Source: Rhodospira trueperi | GTDB taxonomy: Bacteria; Pseudomonadota; Alphaproteobacteria; Rhodospirillales; Rhodospirillaceae | Assembly: GCF_900101965.1 (NCBI RefSeq) | Contig: NZ_FNAP01000006.1 | Span: forward strand, 1 to 64,000 | Reading direction: 5' to 3' | DNA length: 64,000 nt | Shown: positions 37,222 through 46,400 of the stretch, in pieces | Numbering within the stretch: the first letter of the stretch is position 1 | Layout: each line of letters opens with the position of its first letter | Translations under genes and position numbers: made by a program | Notes under the pieces: generated by a model | The model's database searches: none | What the model saw: only the letters and a program-made list of their open reading frames with translations | What the model was told of the DNA's origin: nothing

Positions 37222-37444
37222 GCGATGAAAGAGTCTGGTTCCGCCTTGCCCGGACCAGCATGAGGTCCGCCCGGCCGAACACCTCTCGCTCTGTGGTCTC
37301 TGTGTCTCCGTGGTGACCGTCCGCCTCCGGCGCCGGTGCGATTCCGCTCCGACGTCACCCCGGCTCTGGTCCGGGCTCGCCGATATGGTATGCCAGGGAC
37401 CTCGGAAGCCCCCCGAAGCTGCTCCCATCCCACGGACCCCCCCG

Positions 37445-38728
37445 ATGACCGCCACGCCCGCGACCCTTGCCCCGTCCGATCCCGCGCCTCTGCCCCGGCC
37501 CCGCCCCGGGCCGGCGGCGATGCTCTACCGCTCCGGCGAGGGCTTGGCCGAGACCCACCTGATCGCCTTCGCCGCCGCGTTGCGGGCGCGCGGTGTCCGC
37601 GTCGGCGGGCTGGCGCAGCGCACCGACCGCGATGCCGCCGGGCGCAAGGTGCGCATGGATGTCATCGACGTGGCCGCCGGGGCCCCGCACGACATCCTGC
37701 AGAAGCTGGGCGCGGCCTCGACCGCCTGCGCCATCGACACCCAGGCGCTGGCGGAGGCCAGCACCGTTCTGCGCGCGGCCCTGGACCGGGGCGTGGATCT
37801 GCTGGTGGCCTCCCGCTTCTCGCACCTGGAAGCGGAGGGGCAGGGGTTGGCCCAGGAGATGTTCACGGCCATGGCGGCGGGCGTGCCGGTGCTGACCTTG
37901 GTGCCGGAGTCCCGGGCGCTGGACTGGCTGACCGCCACGGCGCCCGTCGGCCGGCTGCTGGCCCCCACCCCGGAGGCCTGCTGGCGCTGGTGGGGGCCGC
38001 ACGGCCTGTACGATGAGCTTCTGAATACGGTCCCGCCGGAGGTCCCGGCGCGGCGCGTGGTCGTGGGCCTCAACTGGACGATGGTCGAGGGACCCGACGG
38101 CGTCGGGCTGGCGCAGACGCCGACGCGAGACGGCGCCGGCTGCCGGCCGCCCCCGGGGGCGGGGTCCCTGGCCGGGCGGCCGCTGCGGGAGCTGGCCGGA
38201 TTCGCGCGTGGACTCGATCCCATGGCGCGCGCCATTGGCGCCGCCGCCCTCAACGCGGCCATCAACCGGGTCGACCGCACGGGCGAGGCCGCCAACGGCC
38301 TCGATCTGTTCGCCGAGGGCGCCGCCACGGCCGAGTCCCCGGTGATGGTCGGGGCCTTCCCGAACGTGCGCGAGCGCGTGCCGCACGTCCGCGTCATCGA
38401 GCGCGCGCCCGGCCCCGACCGCTTCCCCGAGCACGCCGCCGCATCGCTGATCCCGGCGGCCGACGCCGTGCTGCTGACCGCCTCGACCTTCGGCAACGGC
38501 ACCCTTCCGGGACTGCTGGCGCAGACCCGTCCGGGGGCGGAGGTGATGATGGTCGGCCCCGGAACCCCGCTGTCGCCACTGCTGTTCGACCACGGCCTGA
38601 CCGCGCTGGCCGGGCTGGTGGCCACCGATCCCGACGGGCTGGCCCGCGCGGTGGCGGAGGGCTGCGGCGCCCGCGCCCTGCGGCGGTTCGGGCGTGATGT
38701 GGTGCTGCGGCGGGCAAGCGATCCGTGA
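37445..38728 (+). CDS. DUF2478-DUF364 (DUF4213) fusion protein, putative metal/Mo-related
   Basis: A 427-residue protein with two recognisable halves. Residues about 25-170 look like DUF2478 ([42 protein letters not shown]), a P-loop-like family often found with molybdenum genes. Residues about 195-420 look like DUF4213/DUF364 ([30 protein letters not shown]-like [35 protein letters not shown]), proposed to chelate heavy metals. The two are usually separate proteins. ATG 37445 was chosen as the first Met before the DUF2478 part. The stop overlaps an in-frame possible start of moaA, linking it to molybdenum-cofactor synthesis. Activity unknown. Confidence 0.75.
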   Translation: MTATPATLAPSDPAPLPRPRPGPAAMLYRSGEGLAETHLIAFAAALRARGVRVGGLAQRTDRDAAGRKVRMDVIDVAAGAPHDILQKLGAASTACAIDTQALAEASTVLRAALDRGVDLLVASRFSHLEAEGQGLAQEMFTAMAAGVPVLTLVPESRALDWLTATAPVGRLLAPTPEACWRWWGPHGLYDELLNTVPPEVPARRVVVGLNWTMVEGPDGVGLAQTPTRDGAGCRPPPGAGSLAGRPLRELAGFARGLDPMARAIGAAALNAAINRVDRTGEAANGLDLFAEGAATAESPVMVGAFPNVRERVPHVRVIERAPGPDRFPEHAAASLIPAADAVLLTASTFGNGTLPGLLAQTRPGAEVMMVGPGTPLSPLLFDHGLTALAGLVATDPDGLARAVAEGCGARALRRFGRDVVLRRASDP

Positions 38729-38808
38729 TGCCGTCTCCCCTGGTCGATGCGGATCCGGATCGCTATGTTCCGGTCACAAAACACAAACAAACACATCGAC
38801 ACAGGGAC

Positions 38809-39807
38809 ATGTCCGGGATGATCGACCCCTTCGGCCGCCACATCACCTATCTGCGCGTCTCCGTCACCGACCGCTGCGATCTGCGCTGTCAGTACTGCAT
38901 GGCCGAGGAAATGACCTTCCTGCCCAAGCGCGACCTGCTGACGCTGGAGGAACTGGACCGCGTCTGCCGCGCGTTCGTGGCCAAGGGGGTGCGCAAGCTG
39001 CGCATCACCGGCGGCGAACCTTTGGTGCGCAAGGACATCATGGTGCTGTTTCGCGGCCTAGGCGGTCTGCTCGACGGCGGCGGCCTGGACGAGCTGACCC
39101 TGACCACCAACGCCACCCAGTTGGCCCGCTTCGCGCCCGAACTGGCGGCCTGCGGGGTGCGGCGCCTCAACATCTCCCTGGACACCCTGGACCCCGAACG
39201 CTTCCGGCACATCACCCGGCGCGGCGACTTCGACCGCGTGATGGAGGGCATCGCCGCCGCCCGCGCCGCCGGGCTGGACATCAAGATCAACACCGTGGCC
39301 CTGCGCGGGATCAACGACGACGAGTTGAGCCGGCTGGTCGGCTGGTGCGGCGAGCGCGGCCTCGACCTGTGTTTCATCGAGACCATGCCCATGGGCGACA
39401 TCGGCGCCGGCCGCGTGGACCACTACCTGCCGCTGTCCGTGGTGCGCGAGCGCCTGGGCGAGACCTGGACCCTGAGCGACAGCGCCCACCGCACCGGGGG
39501 CCCGGCGCGCTATGTCGAGGTGGCCGAGACCGGCCGGCGCATCGGCTTCATCACGCCGCTCACGCACAATTTCTGCGAGGGCTGCAACCGGGTGCGTCTG
39601 ACCTGCACGGGCACACTCTTCCTGTGCCTGGGCCAGGAGGACGCCGCCGACCTGCGCGCGCCGCTCCGCGCCCACCCGGACGACGACGGCCCGCTGCTGG
39701 ACGCCATCGACGCCGCCATCGCCCGCAAGCCCAAGGGCCACGACTTCGCCCTCGACCACGACAACCGCCCCGCCGTTGCCCGGCATATGAGTGTGACGGG
39801 GGGATAG
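38809..39807 (+). CDS. moaA: GTP 3',8-cyclase MoaA
   Basis: A 332-residue radical-SAM enzyme for the first step of molybdenum-cofactor synthesis. The N-terminal cluster motif is [12 protein letters not shown] (CxxxCxxC), the SAM-binding GGEPLVRKD and the C-terminal second cluster [21 protein letters not shown] are present. The chain ends in GG, the conserved MoaA double-glycine tail. ATG 38809 gives the normal length and follows an ACAGGGAC site; starts at 38725 or 38728 would overlap the previous gene and add 27 or more odd residues (HKQTHRHR). The enzyme partner moaC is not nearby. Confidence 0.95.
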   Translation: MSGMIDPFGRHITYLRVSVTDRCDLRCQYCMAEEMTFLPKRDLLTLEELDRVCRAFVAKGVRKLRITGGEPLVRKDIMVLFRGLGGLLDGGGLDELTLTTNATQLARFAPELAACGVRRLNISLDTLDPERFRHITRRGDFDRVMEGIAAARAAGLDIKINTVALRGINDDELSRLVGWCGERGLDLCFIETMPMGDIGAGRVDHYLPLSVVRERLGETWTLSDSAHRTGGPARYVEVAETGRRIGFITPLTHNFCEGCNRVRLTCTGTLFLCLGQEDAADLRAPLRAHPDDDGPLLDAIDAAIARKPKGHDFALDHDNRPAVARHMSVTGG

Positions 39808-39971
39808 GGGCCGGCCGGGCAGGGGGATTGCGCGATGCGATTTAAACGAGCCTGCAACCGCTATGCCCTCTTTTCGTCAAACGCACGCCCGCCACGAGGT
39901 CCCGACCCCTTCCGGCCTGTCATCAGCCTGGGGCCGCGCGCGCCTGCGTCCAAATCGTCCGGAACGGGCCG

Positions 39972-40412
39972 TCAGGAGGTCCGCCCCCCCGCCGGCAGCG
40001 TCACCGCAATCCGGAACGATATGTCCGGGCGCCAGCCCTCCCGCACCCGCAGGACCGTCGCGACGAGCGTGTGGCCGTCGTCCATCAGCGCGGTGAACGG
40101 CGGATTATCGGCCCGGGGGACGTACCCCAGTTTCTCGCCCCGCGCGGTGAAGACCTCGATGGCCAGCGCGTCAAACCGATTGTCGGGCTCCCGCCGCAGG
40201 GTCAGGCGATCACCCGGCCGCAGAGTCGGCGCCACCATCTCGGCCTCGTAGTAGGCGGTGCCGGCGACGAAGGTCTCCATGAGGGTGAGCGGACGCGCCG
40301 AGGCCGGACGAGGCCGTCTCGGCAGCAACACCGCGAGATCACGGGGGTTCGGGCAGGATAGCCCGAGGGCGACCCAGCCGAACAGGCGGCGACGTGACAG
40401 GCGCGGACGCAT
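39972..40412 (-). CDS. HIRAN-domain protein with signal-like N-terminus
   Basis: A 146-residue protein whose C-terminal part (about residues 45-140) is a HIRAN domain: METFVAGTAYYEAEMVAPTLRPGDRLTLRREPDNRFDALAIEVF, then KLGYVPRADNPPFTALMDDG. HIRAN domains usually bind DNA ends in nucleases and Rad5-type helicases. Here the N-terminus reads LSRRRLFGWVALGLSC, which looks like a twin-arginine or lipoprotein export signal, so this one may be extracytoplasmic. The start at 40412 follows GGAGGATCC. Alone, convergent with moaA. Confidence 0.72.
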   Translation of the reverse strand: MRPRLSRRRLFGWVALGLSCPNPRDLAVLLPRRPRPASARPLTLMETFVAGTAYYEAEMVAPTLRPGDRLTLRREPDNRFDALAIEVFTARGEKLGYVPRADNPPFTALMDDGHTLVATVLRVREGWRPDISFRIAVTLPAGGRTS

Positions 40413-40598
40413 GGGATCCTCCGGCGAAGCACAGGAGACAATGGCCATCCTGCCCCCTCCGGGTGACGAATTCGGGCACCCGTGAGACACCACCCTTCCT
40501 CTCCCTCTCCACCGCGCCTATAGTCCGCGCCGTGACCCAGCCCGCCCGGAGGCAGAGACCAGGCGGCCCGAACGCTCGAAGGCAAGGACCAGGCAACC

Positions 40599-41573
40599 AT
40601 GACCCAGGCATCCGTTTCGTCCGCTCCCGCTCCCACGTCCTCCAACGACCGCATCGGCGTCATGATCTGCGGCCATGGCAGCCGCGACGACGCAGCGGTC
40701 GAGGAGTTCAACCGCCTCGCCGTTCATCTGCGCGAGCGCCTGCCGGACTTCATGGTGGAAAGCGGATTCCTGGAGTTCGCCCGGCCCATCATTCGCACCG
40801 GCCTGGACACGCTGAAGGCCGCCGGGGTGTCCCGCATCCTGGCGGTGCCGGGCATGCTGTTCGCCGCCGGTCACGTCAAGAACGACCTGCCGTGGGAGAT
40901 CAACAGCTTCGCCGCCGAGAACCCGGATCTGCGGGTCGAATTCGGCCGCGAGCTGGGCATCGACCCCAAGCTTCTGAAGGCCGCCCGCGCCCGCATCGAG
41001 GAGGCCGAGGCCGCCGCCTCCACCCCGGTCGAGCGCAAGGACACGCTGTTGATGGCGGTCGGGCGCGGCACCAACGACTCCGACGCCAATTCCAACATCA
41101 GCAAGGTCGCCCGCATGCTGTGGGAGGGCATGGGCTTCGGCTGGGCGGAGGTGTCGTATTCCGGCGTCACAAGCCCGCTGGTGGACGCCGGATTGTCACA
41201 CGCGGCGAAGCTGGGCTATCGGCGCATCATCGTGTTCCCCTATTTCCTGTTCACCGGGATCCTGGTTCGGCGCATCTACGACTGGGCCGACGCGGCCGCC
41301 GCCGCCCACCCGGAGATCGAAATCCTCAAGGCGCCCTACCTGAGCGACCACCCGCTGGTCATCGACAGCTTCGTCGAGCGGGTCACCGACATTCTGGCCG
41401 GCAACACGGCGATGAACTGCCAGCTCTGCAAGTACCGCGAGCAGGTGATCGGCTTCGAGGGCGATGTCGGCGCCGTCCAGGCCGGCCACCATCACCATGT
41501 GCGCGGCGCCGGCACCGACGGTGACCATGGCCACCATCACCATGGCCACGGTCATCATCACCATCATCACTGA
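40599..41573 (+). CDS. cbiX: Sirohydrochlorin cobaltochelatase CbiX, long form with His-rich tail
   Basis: A 324-residue CbiX-type chelatase that inserts cobalt into sirohydrochlorin. The N-terminal lobe has VMICGHGSRDDAAVEEFN and the metal His in VPGMLFAAGHVKND; the second lobe has VGRGTNDSDANSNISK and YPYFLFTGILV-like FPYFLFTGILVRRI. Near residue 272 is MNCQLC, the MxCxxC motif that binds an Fe-S cluster in long CbiX proteins. The last 30 residues are His-rich (HHHHVRG, then runs of HHHHGHGHH), a natural metal-binding tail of this family and not a purification tag. No riboswitch was seen upstream. Other cob genes are not in the window. Confidence 0.92.
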   Translation: MTQASVSSAPAPTSSNDRIGVMICGHGSRDDAAVEEFNRLAVHLRERLPDFMVESGFLEFARPIIRTGLDTLKAAGVSRILAVPGMLFAAGHVKNDLPWEINSFAAENPDLRVEFGRELGIDPKLLKAARARIEEAEAAASTPVERKDTLLMAVGRGTNDSDANSNISKVARMLWEGMGFGWAEVSYSGVTSPLVDAGLSHAAKLGYRRIIVFPYFLFTGILVRRIYDWADAAAAAHPEIEILKAPYLSDHPLVIDSFVERVTDILAGNTAMNCQLCKYREQVIGFEGDVGAVQAGHHHHVRGAGTDGDHGHHHHGHGHHHHHH

Positions 41574-41594
41574 GGGCGGAACCCCGGCGCGGAG

Positions 41595-42974
41595 CTATTC
41601 CGTATGCTCGAACGAGGGATCGGGCACCGGCTCGCGCATGGTCACGAACTCCTCGGCCGCCGTCGGGTGAATGCCCACGGTGGCGTCGAAGTGCGCCTTG
41701 GTCGCCCCGGCCTTGATGGCGATGCCGAGGCCCTGGATGATCTCCGGCGCATCGGCGCCGACCATGTGGGCGCCGAGCACGCGGTCGGTCCCGCGCGAGA
41801 CGATCAGCTTCATCATGGTGCGCTCGTCGCGGCCCGACAGCGTCACCTTCATCGGCCGGAAGCGGGAGATGTAGACGTCTACGGGCTCCTTGTCGCGCGC
41901 CTGGCCCTCCGTCAGGCCGACGGTGCCGATTGGCGGCTGGCTGAACACGGCCGACGGAATGGCGCCGTAATCCACCGGCGTCGGGGTGCCGCCGAACACC
42001 GAGGCAGCAAAGGCCATGCCCTCCTTGATGGCCACCGGGGTCAGGTTGACGCGGTCGGTGACGTCGCCGATGGCGGAGATCGACTCCACCGACGTCCGGC
42101 TGTACGGGTCCACGACGACGGCGCCGCCCGGCGCGGTCTCGACGCCCACCTCTTCGAGGCCCAGGTTCGCCGTGTTGGGCGCGCGCCCTGTGGCGTACAT
42201 CACCGCGTCGGCCTCCATCTCCTCATCGCAGTCGCTGAGCAGGGACAGGGAGCCGTCGGGGCGCTTCTCGATGGAGCGGATCTGGCATTCGCGGCGGATG
42301 CGGATGCCCTTCTTCTCCATTTCGGTGGCCAGGGTGGCGCGCACGTCCTCGTCAAAGCCGCGCAGGATCTGGCCGGCGCGGATCACCTCGGTCACCCGCG
42401 AGCCCAGCGCGTTGAAGATGCCGGCGAACTCCACGGCGATGTAACCGCCGCCGACCACGACGATGCGATCCGGCCGGGCCGGCAGGTCCAGCGCCTCGTT
42501 GGAGGTGATGGCGTGCTCGATGCCCGGAATGTCGGGCAGGGTGGGCCAGCCGCCGACGGCGATGAGGATGTGGCCGGCGGTGACCGTCTTGCCGTCCACC
42601 TCCACCGTGTGCGGATCGACGATACGCCCCCGGCCCTCCAGCAGGGTCACCCCGGCGTCCCGCAGCAGGCGGTGATAGACGCTCTCCAGGCGTTCCAGTT
42701 CGGTGTTCTTGTTGGCGATCAGGGCGGACCAGTCGTGCCGGGCGCCGTCGATGGTCCAGCCGTAACCGGTGGCGTCCTCCAACTCCTCGGAGACATGGGC
42801 GCCGTAGATCAGCAGCTTCTTGGGTACGCAGCCGCGCATGACGCAGGTGCCGCCGACGCGGGTCGATTCGACGATGGCCACGCGGGCGCCGTACTGGCTG
42901 GCGGCGACGCGGCTGGCGCGCACGCCGCCCGAGCCGGCGCCCAGGGTGATGAGGTCGTAGTCATAGGTCGCCAT
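41595..42974 (-). CDS. gor: Glutathione-disulfide reductase
   Basis: A 459-residue FAD/NADPH disulfide reductase. The FAD motif [14 protein letters not shown] is followed by the redox-active disulfide [13 protein letters not shown]; the MRG between the cysteines is the GR signature that separates it from lipoamide dehydrogenase. [20 protein letters not shown] binds NADPH, and the C-terminal dimer interface carries the active-site [13 protein letters not shown]. It regenerates glutathione in the cytoplasm. ATG 42974 has an AGGAAAGG site; the frame is open a little further upstream. Its 3' end faces cbiX with a 21-nt gap. Confidence 0.94.
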   Translation of the reverse strand: MATYDYDLITLGAGSGGVRASRVAASQYGARVAIVESTRVGGTCVMRGCVPKKLLIYGAHVSEELEDATGYGWTIDGARHDWSALIANKNTELERLESVYHRLLRDAGVTLLEGRGRIVDPHTVEVDGKTVTAGHILIAVGGWPTLPDIPGIEHAITSNEALDLPARPDRIVVVGGGYIAVEFAGIFNALGSRVTEVIRAGQILRGFDEDVRATLATEMEKKGIRIRRECQIRSIEKRPDGSLSLLSDCDEEMEADAVMYATGRAPNTANLGLEEVGVETAPGGAVVVDPYSRTSVESISAIGDVTDRVNLTPVAIKEGMAFAASVFGGTPTPVDYGAIPSAVFSQPPIGTVGLTEGQARDKEPVDVYISRFRPMKVTLSGRDERTMMKLIVSRGTDRVLGAHMVGADAPEIIQGLGIAIKAGATKAHFDATVGIHPTAAEEFVTMREPVPDPSFEHTE

Positions 42975-43440
42975 GCGTCCGGCCTTTCCTGTCGCGGAAA
43001 CTCTGGTGCCGGATCTGGCGCAAACGGGCCGTGATGGCAAGCCCGGGCGGGATGGATTGGCAATTCTCGGGGTGGACGCGGACCACCGGTCGCGGCCGGT
43101 GCCGGCCTGTTCCCCTCCCCCCTTCGGCTATCGTATTCACACAAGTCCCAACGGCTGCGAGCCTCGAACCGCCTGTCTGGCGCACAAGATCAGTGGGATG
43201 AACTGATTCCGGACGGGGATTGAGCCCCCGTCCGACCATGAGCGACCCCGACGCGTCCGGCCCGGTGGATGATACGAAAACCGCTTGATTGGTTCGCGGT
43301 CTTCGACCGTCATTCCGTAGGTTGGGGTGAGGTGCCACGCACCGAACCCCAACGTTTCGGCCCCCAGAACCGAATGGCGTTGGGGTTCGCTGCGCTCACC
43401 CCAACCTACGCATTTGCGAACGGATCAAACGGGCTTCGTA
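42975..43440. other. Intergenic region between gor and the PFOR gene, holds a palindromic repeat
   Basis: About 470 nt; both flanking genes are on the minus strand, so it contains the gor promoter and the PFOR 3' end. A nested palindrome of the GTAGGTTGGGGTGAG family fills 43317-43409. No protein gene is supported. Confidence 0.55.
43317..43409. repeat. Palindromic REP-like element, copy 1
   Basis: Outer arms GTAGGTTGGGGTGAG (43317-43331) and its exact complement (43395-43409), with an inner nested pair ACCGAACCCCAACG/CGTTGGGGTTCG around a short centre. A related copy in the opposite orientation lies at 57205-57285. It may act as a bidirectional terminator or mRNA stabiliser after the PFOR gene. 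Confidence 0.8.
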
Positions 43441-46400
43441 CTACTCCGCCGGTTCGAGGGTTTTGCCGCTTTCGACCTCGGCCTTCAGGGCCTCGATCTC
43501 GGCCTTGTGGGCCTTTTCCAGCCGCTCCAGGTCCTGCCCGGCCAGGGCCCGCAGCAGGCGCCAGTAGCGGCGGCGCTCCTCGACCAGGGCGATGATCGGC
43601 GCCGAAATCGGCAGCCGCACCAGCGCCTCGCCCTTGACTGCCCAGACGAACGGAATCACGCCCGCGCGCTCGGCCTCCGGCAGGTCGATGTACTCGTGCA
43701 CCGGCACGCCGGCGACGTCGGCGGCCAGCGGCTTGCCGACAAGCTGGCGGCGGAAACGCCCCTCGATCAGCGCGAAGTCGGCCGGGGTCAGCGGCACTTC
43801 CATCTTCTGGGTCTGGCCCGCGTCGTCGGTGTACACCAGTTCGTGCGTGGTCCAGTCCTTGTCCACGTCCGGGTTGCCGATCAGCGACAGGCGCTCGGCC
43901 ATGCTGTCGCCGGCCTCCGGATCGTGGATGAACACCGGGCAGATGCGGCTGCGCACCGCAACCTTGGCGTGCTCGCCGGCCATGTCGTCGCCCAGGCCCT
44001 GCTCGCCCTGACACGGCGTGTAGATGTCGATCAGCGCCGGGGACGAGGTGTGGGCCAGCGCCGCCAGCGTGCCCTTCAGGAAATGGGCCTGCATGCCGAC
44101 GGCGGTCTGCACAACCATGACGCGAGGGTGCATCATGGCGATGAGACCGAGTTCCTTCCGGCCGTCGGCCTTGCCGGCGTGGGCCGCGCCGACGCGGGCG
44201 AGGTCGGAATCCTGCGCCGTCAGGCTGGCCGTGGAGGCCTGCCCGCCGGTGTTGGAATAGGCGCCGGTGTTCAGCACCACCATCTTGACCGGGGTCCCGG
44301 TGGCCAGGATGCGCGACAGCGCCCCGAAGCCGATGTCATAGGTGGCGCCGTCGCCGCCCATGCTGATGACGGTCGGCATCTGCGCCCGCTCCGCCGGGGT
44401 GAAGTCATCCCAGGAGAAGTGGGTGAACATCGTGCCGTGCTTGGCGGGGTCGTAGGCGTCGGCCAGTTCCATCTCGGCCAGCCGCATGGCCTTGAACTCG
44501 GCCGCCGCGTCGGCGGCCACACCCTCGAACAGGCCCTTGGCCACCGCCGGGGTGTCCTGGAACAGGCTGTTGACCCACGGATCCTTGTACTGGGTGAAGG
44601 GGAACGTGGACGAGTACACGCTGGAACAACCGGTGGCGTTGGCCACGATGTTGGCCGCCGGGCCGGACCCGGTGGGGCCGCTTTCCAAACGGAACAGGTA
44701 AGCCTCCAGGGTCTCGATCAGACCCTCGACGCGGGCGCGCCGCTCGCTCTCGCCGGCCGGCAGCGCCGCCAGCTTGTCGGTCAGGTCCGCCAGCCGGCGC
44801 TCGATCTCGGCCATCTGGGCTTCGCGCGCCTTCTGGAATTTGGCGTGGCTGGCGGCGACGAACAGACGCACCGCCGTGGCCTCGCCGCAACCGCGGCAGG
44901 CACCGTGACCGCCGGTGGTGGAGTAGTAGGTGTCGTGGTCCAGGATCATACGCTTGGCCTGCCCGCCGGACACGTTCTCGGTGAACCGCGTCGGAGTGTT
45001 GGGCTGACGGGTCATGATCTCGAAGCGGTCGCGCAGGGTCTCCAGCACCTCGTCATCCTGCTCGCGCTTGGTGATGGCGCCGGGGGCGCAGACGGTGACG
45101 CACTCCATGCAGCCGCTGCACTTCCACGGATCGATGGCGATGGAGAACAGGGCGCCGGTGCCGGGCTCCTTGCGCTCCGGCTGGGTATAGAACGGCGCCG
45201 TGCGGGCCACCGGGAAGCCGGCCAGGATGCCCGTGACCTGCTGGATCTCGGCGGACAGGGCGGCGCCGGCCGCCTCGGTGGCGGACTCGGCGAACGCCTC
45301 GTGGAACGGCTTGGGTGCCTTACCGACCGCCTTGAAGGCGGCGTGAACGCCGGCGGTGATGGCCTCGGCGTGGGCCTCCAGGGCGGCGCGCGCCTCGGCC
45401 GAGTCGAGTTCACTGATCCCCCAGCGCACCAGATCGCCGACCTCGTGCAGGGTCGCCGGCATGGCGGCGTCCGGGCAGATCAGCGAGCATTCCAGGCAGC
45501 CGGTGCACTTGTCGAAGTCGATGGCCGGCACCTGACGGCGGAACAGGCCCTTGTCCTTCATGGCGCCGCTGCCCGGCGGCATGAACAGGCCGGCGCCGGG
45601 CATGACGGGCGCCTCGCCAATGGTCCCGTCGCGGAAGGCGCGACCGATCATGTCGTCGAAGTAGCCGGGATCGAACATCGCCGTGGGCGCGCAGGACGCG
45701 CCCAGGCCGCACGGCGAGGCCGAGATTTCCACCCCGCGCGTGGCGGCGGCGACGTTGGCGCGCTCGGCATCGACGAAGGCGGGCTCGTCATAGGGCACGG
45801 CGACCGTGCTGGTCATGCCGTCGCGGATGACGGCCATGTTGCCCTCGACCACGGCCTCGCCCTTGGAGCCGAACTTCTTGGTGATCTGCTGGCGGACGCG
45901 TTCCAGCAGGCTGGCCTCATCGCCGCCGGCCTTGGCCCGTTCCTCGTGGCCGCACAGGGCGCCGATGAAGGCGATGCCCATCATGCGGGTCTCGAACTCG
46001 GCCGACGGCGCGTGACGGCGGGCCACGGCGAAGGCATCGATCACGTAGAAGTTGATCTTCTTGTCGCGGATGTCGCGTCGTGCGACGGCCGGCAGTTCGC
46101 GCCACACCTCCAGCGGGGAGCGGTTGGACTGCACCACGAAGGTGCCGCCCGGCGTCAGCCCGCGCAGCGGGTTGGAGTGCGCGAAGACCTTATGGTCCGG
46201 CGACAGCACGATCTCAACGTCCTCGATCTCGGCGTTGGTGATCTTCACCGGGTCGGGGCTGAGGGTGATGTAGTAGTTGGTGGGGGCCCCGCTCTTTTCC
46301 GAGCCGTACTTGGGCGCCGCCTTGGAGTACAGACCCAGCACGCCGGAGAGCACGTCTGTCAGCAGCTTGCCGGTGGCCACGGTGCCGTAGCCGCCCACCG

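Noticed and set aside
41487-41570. His-rich C-terminus of CbiX as an engineered tag
   Set aside because: Runs are interrupted by Gly and Asp and such tails are natural in CbiX; the codons and context are chromosomal.
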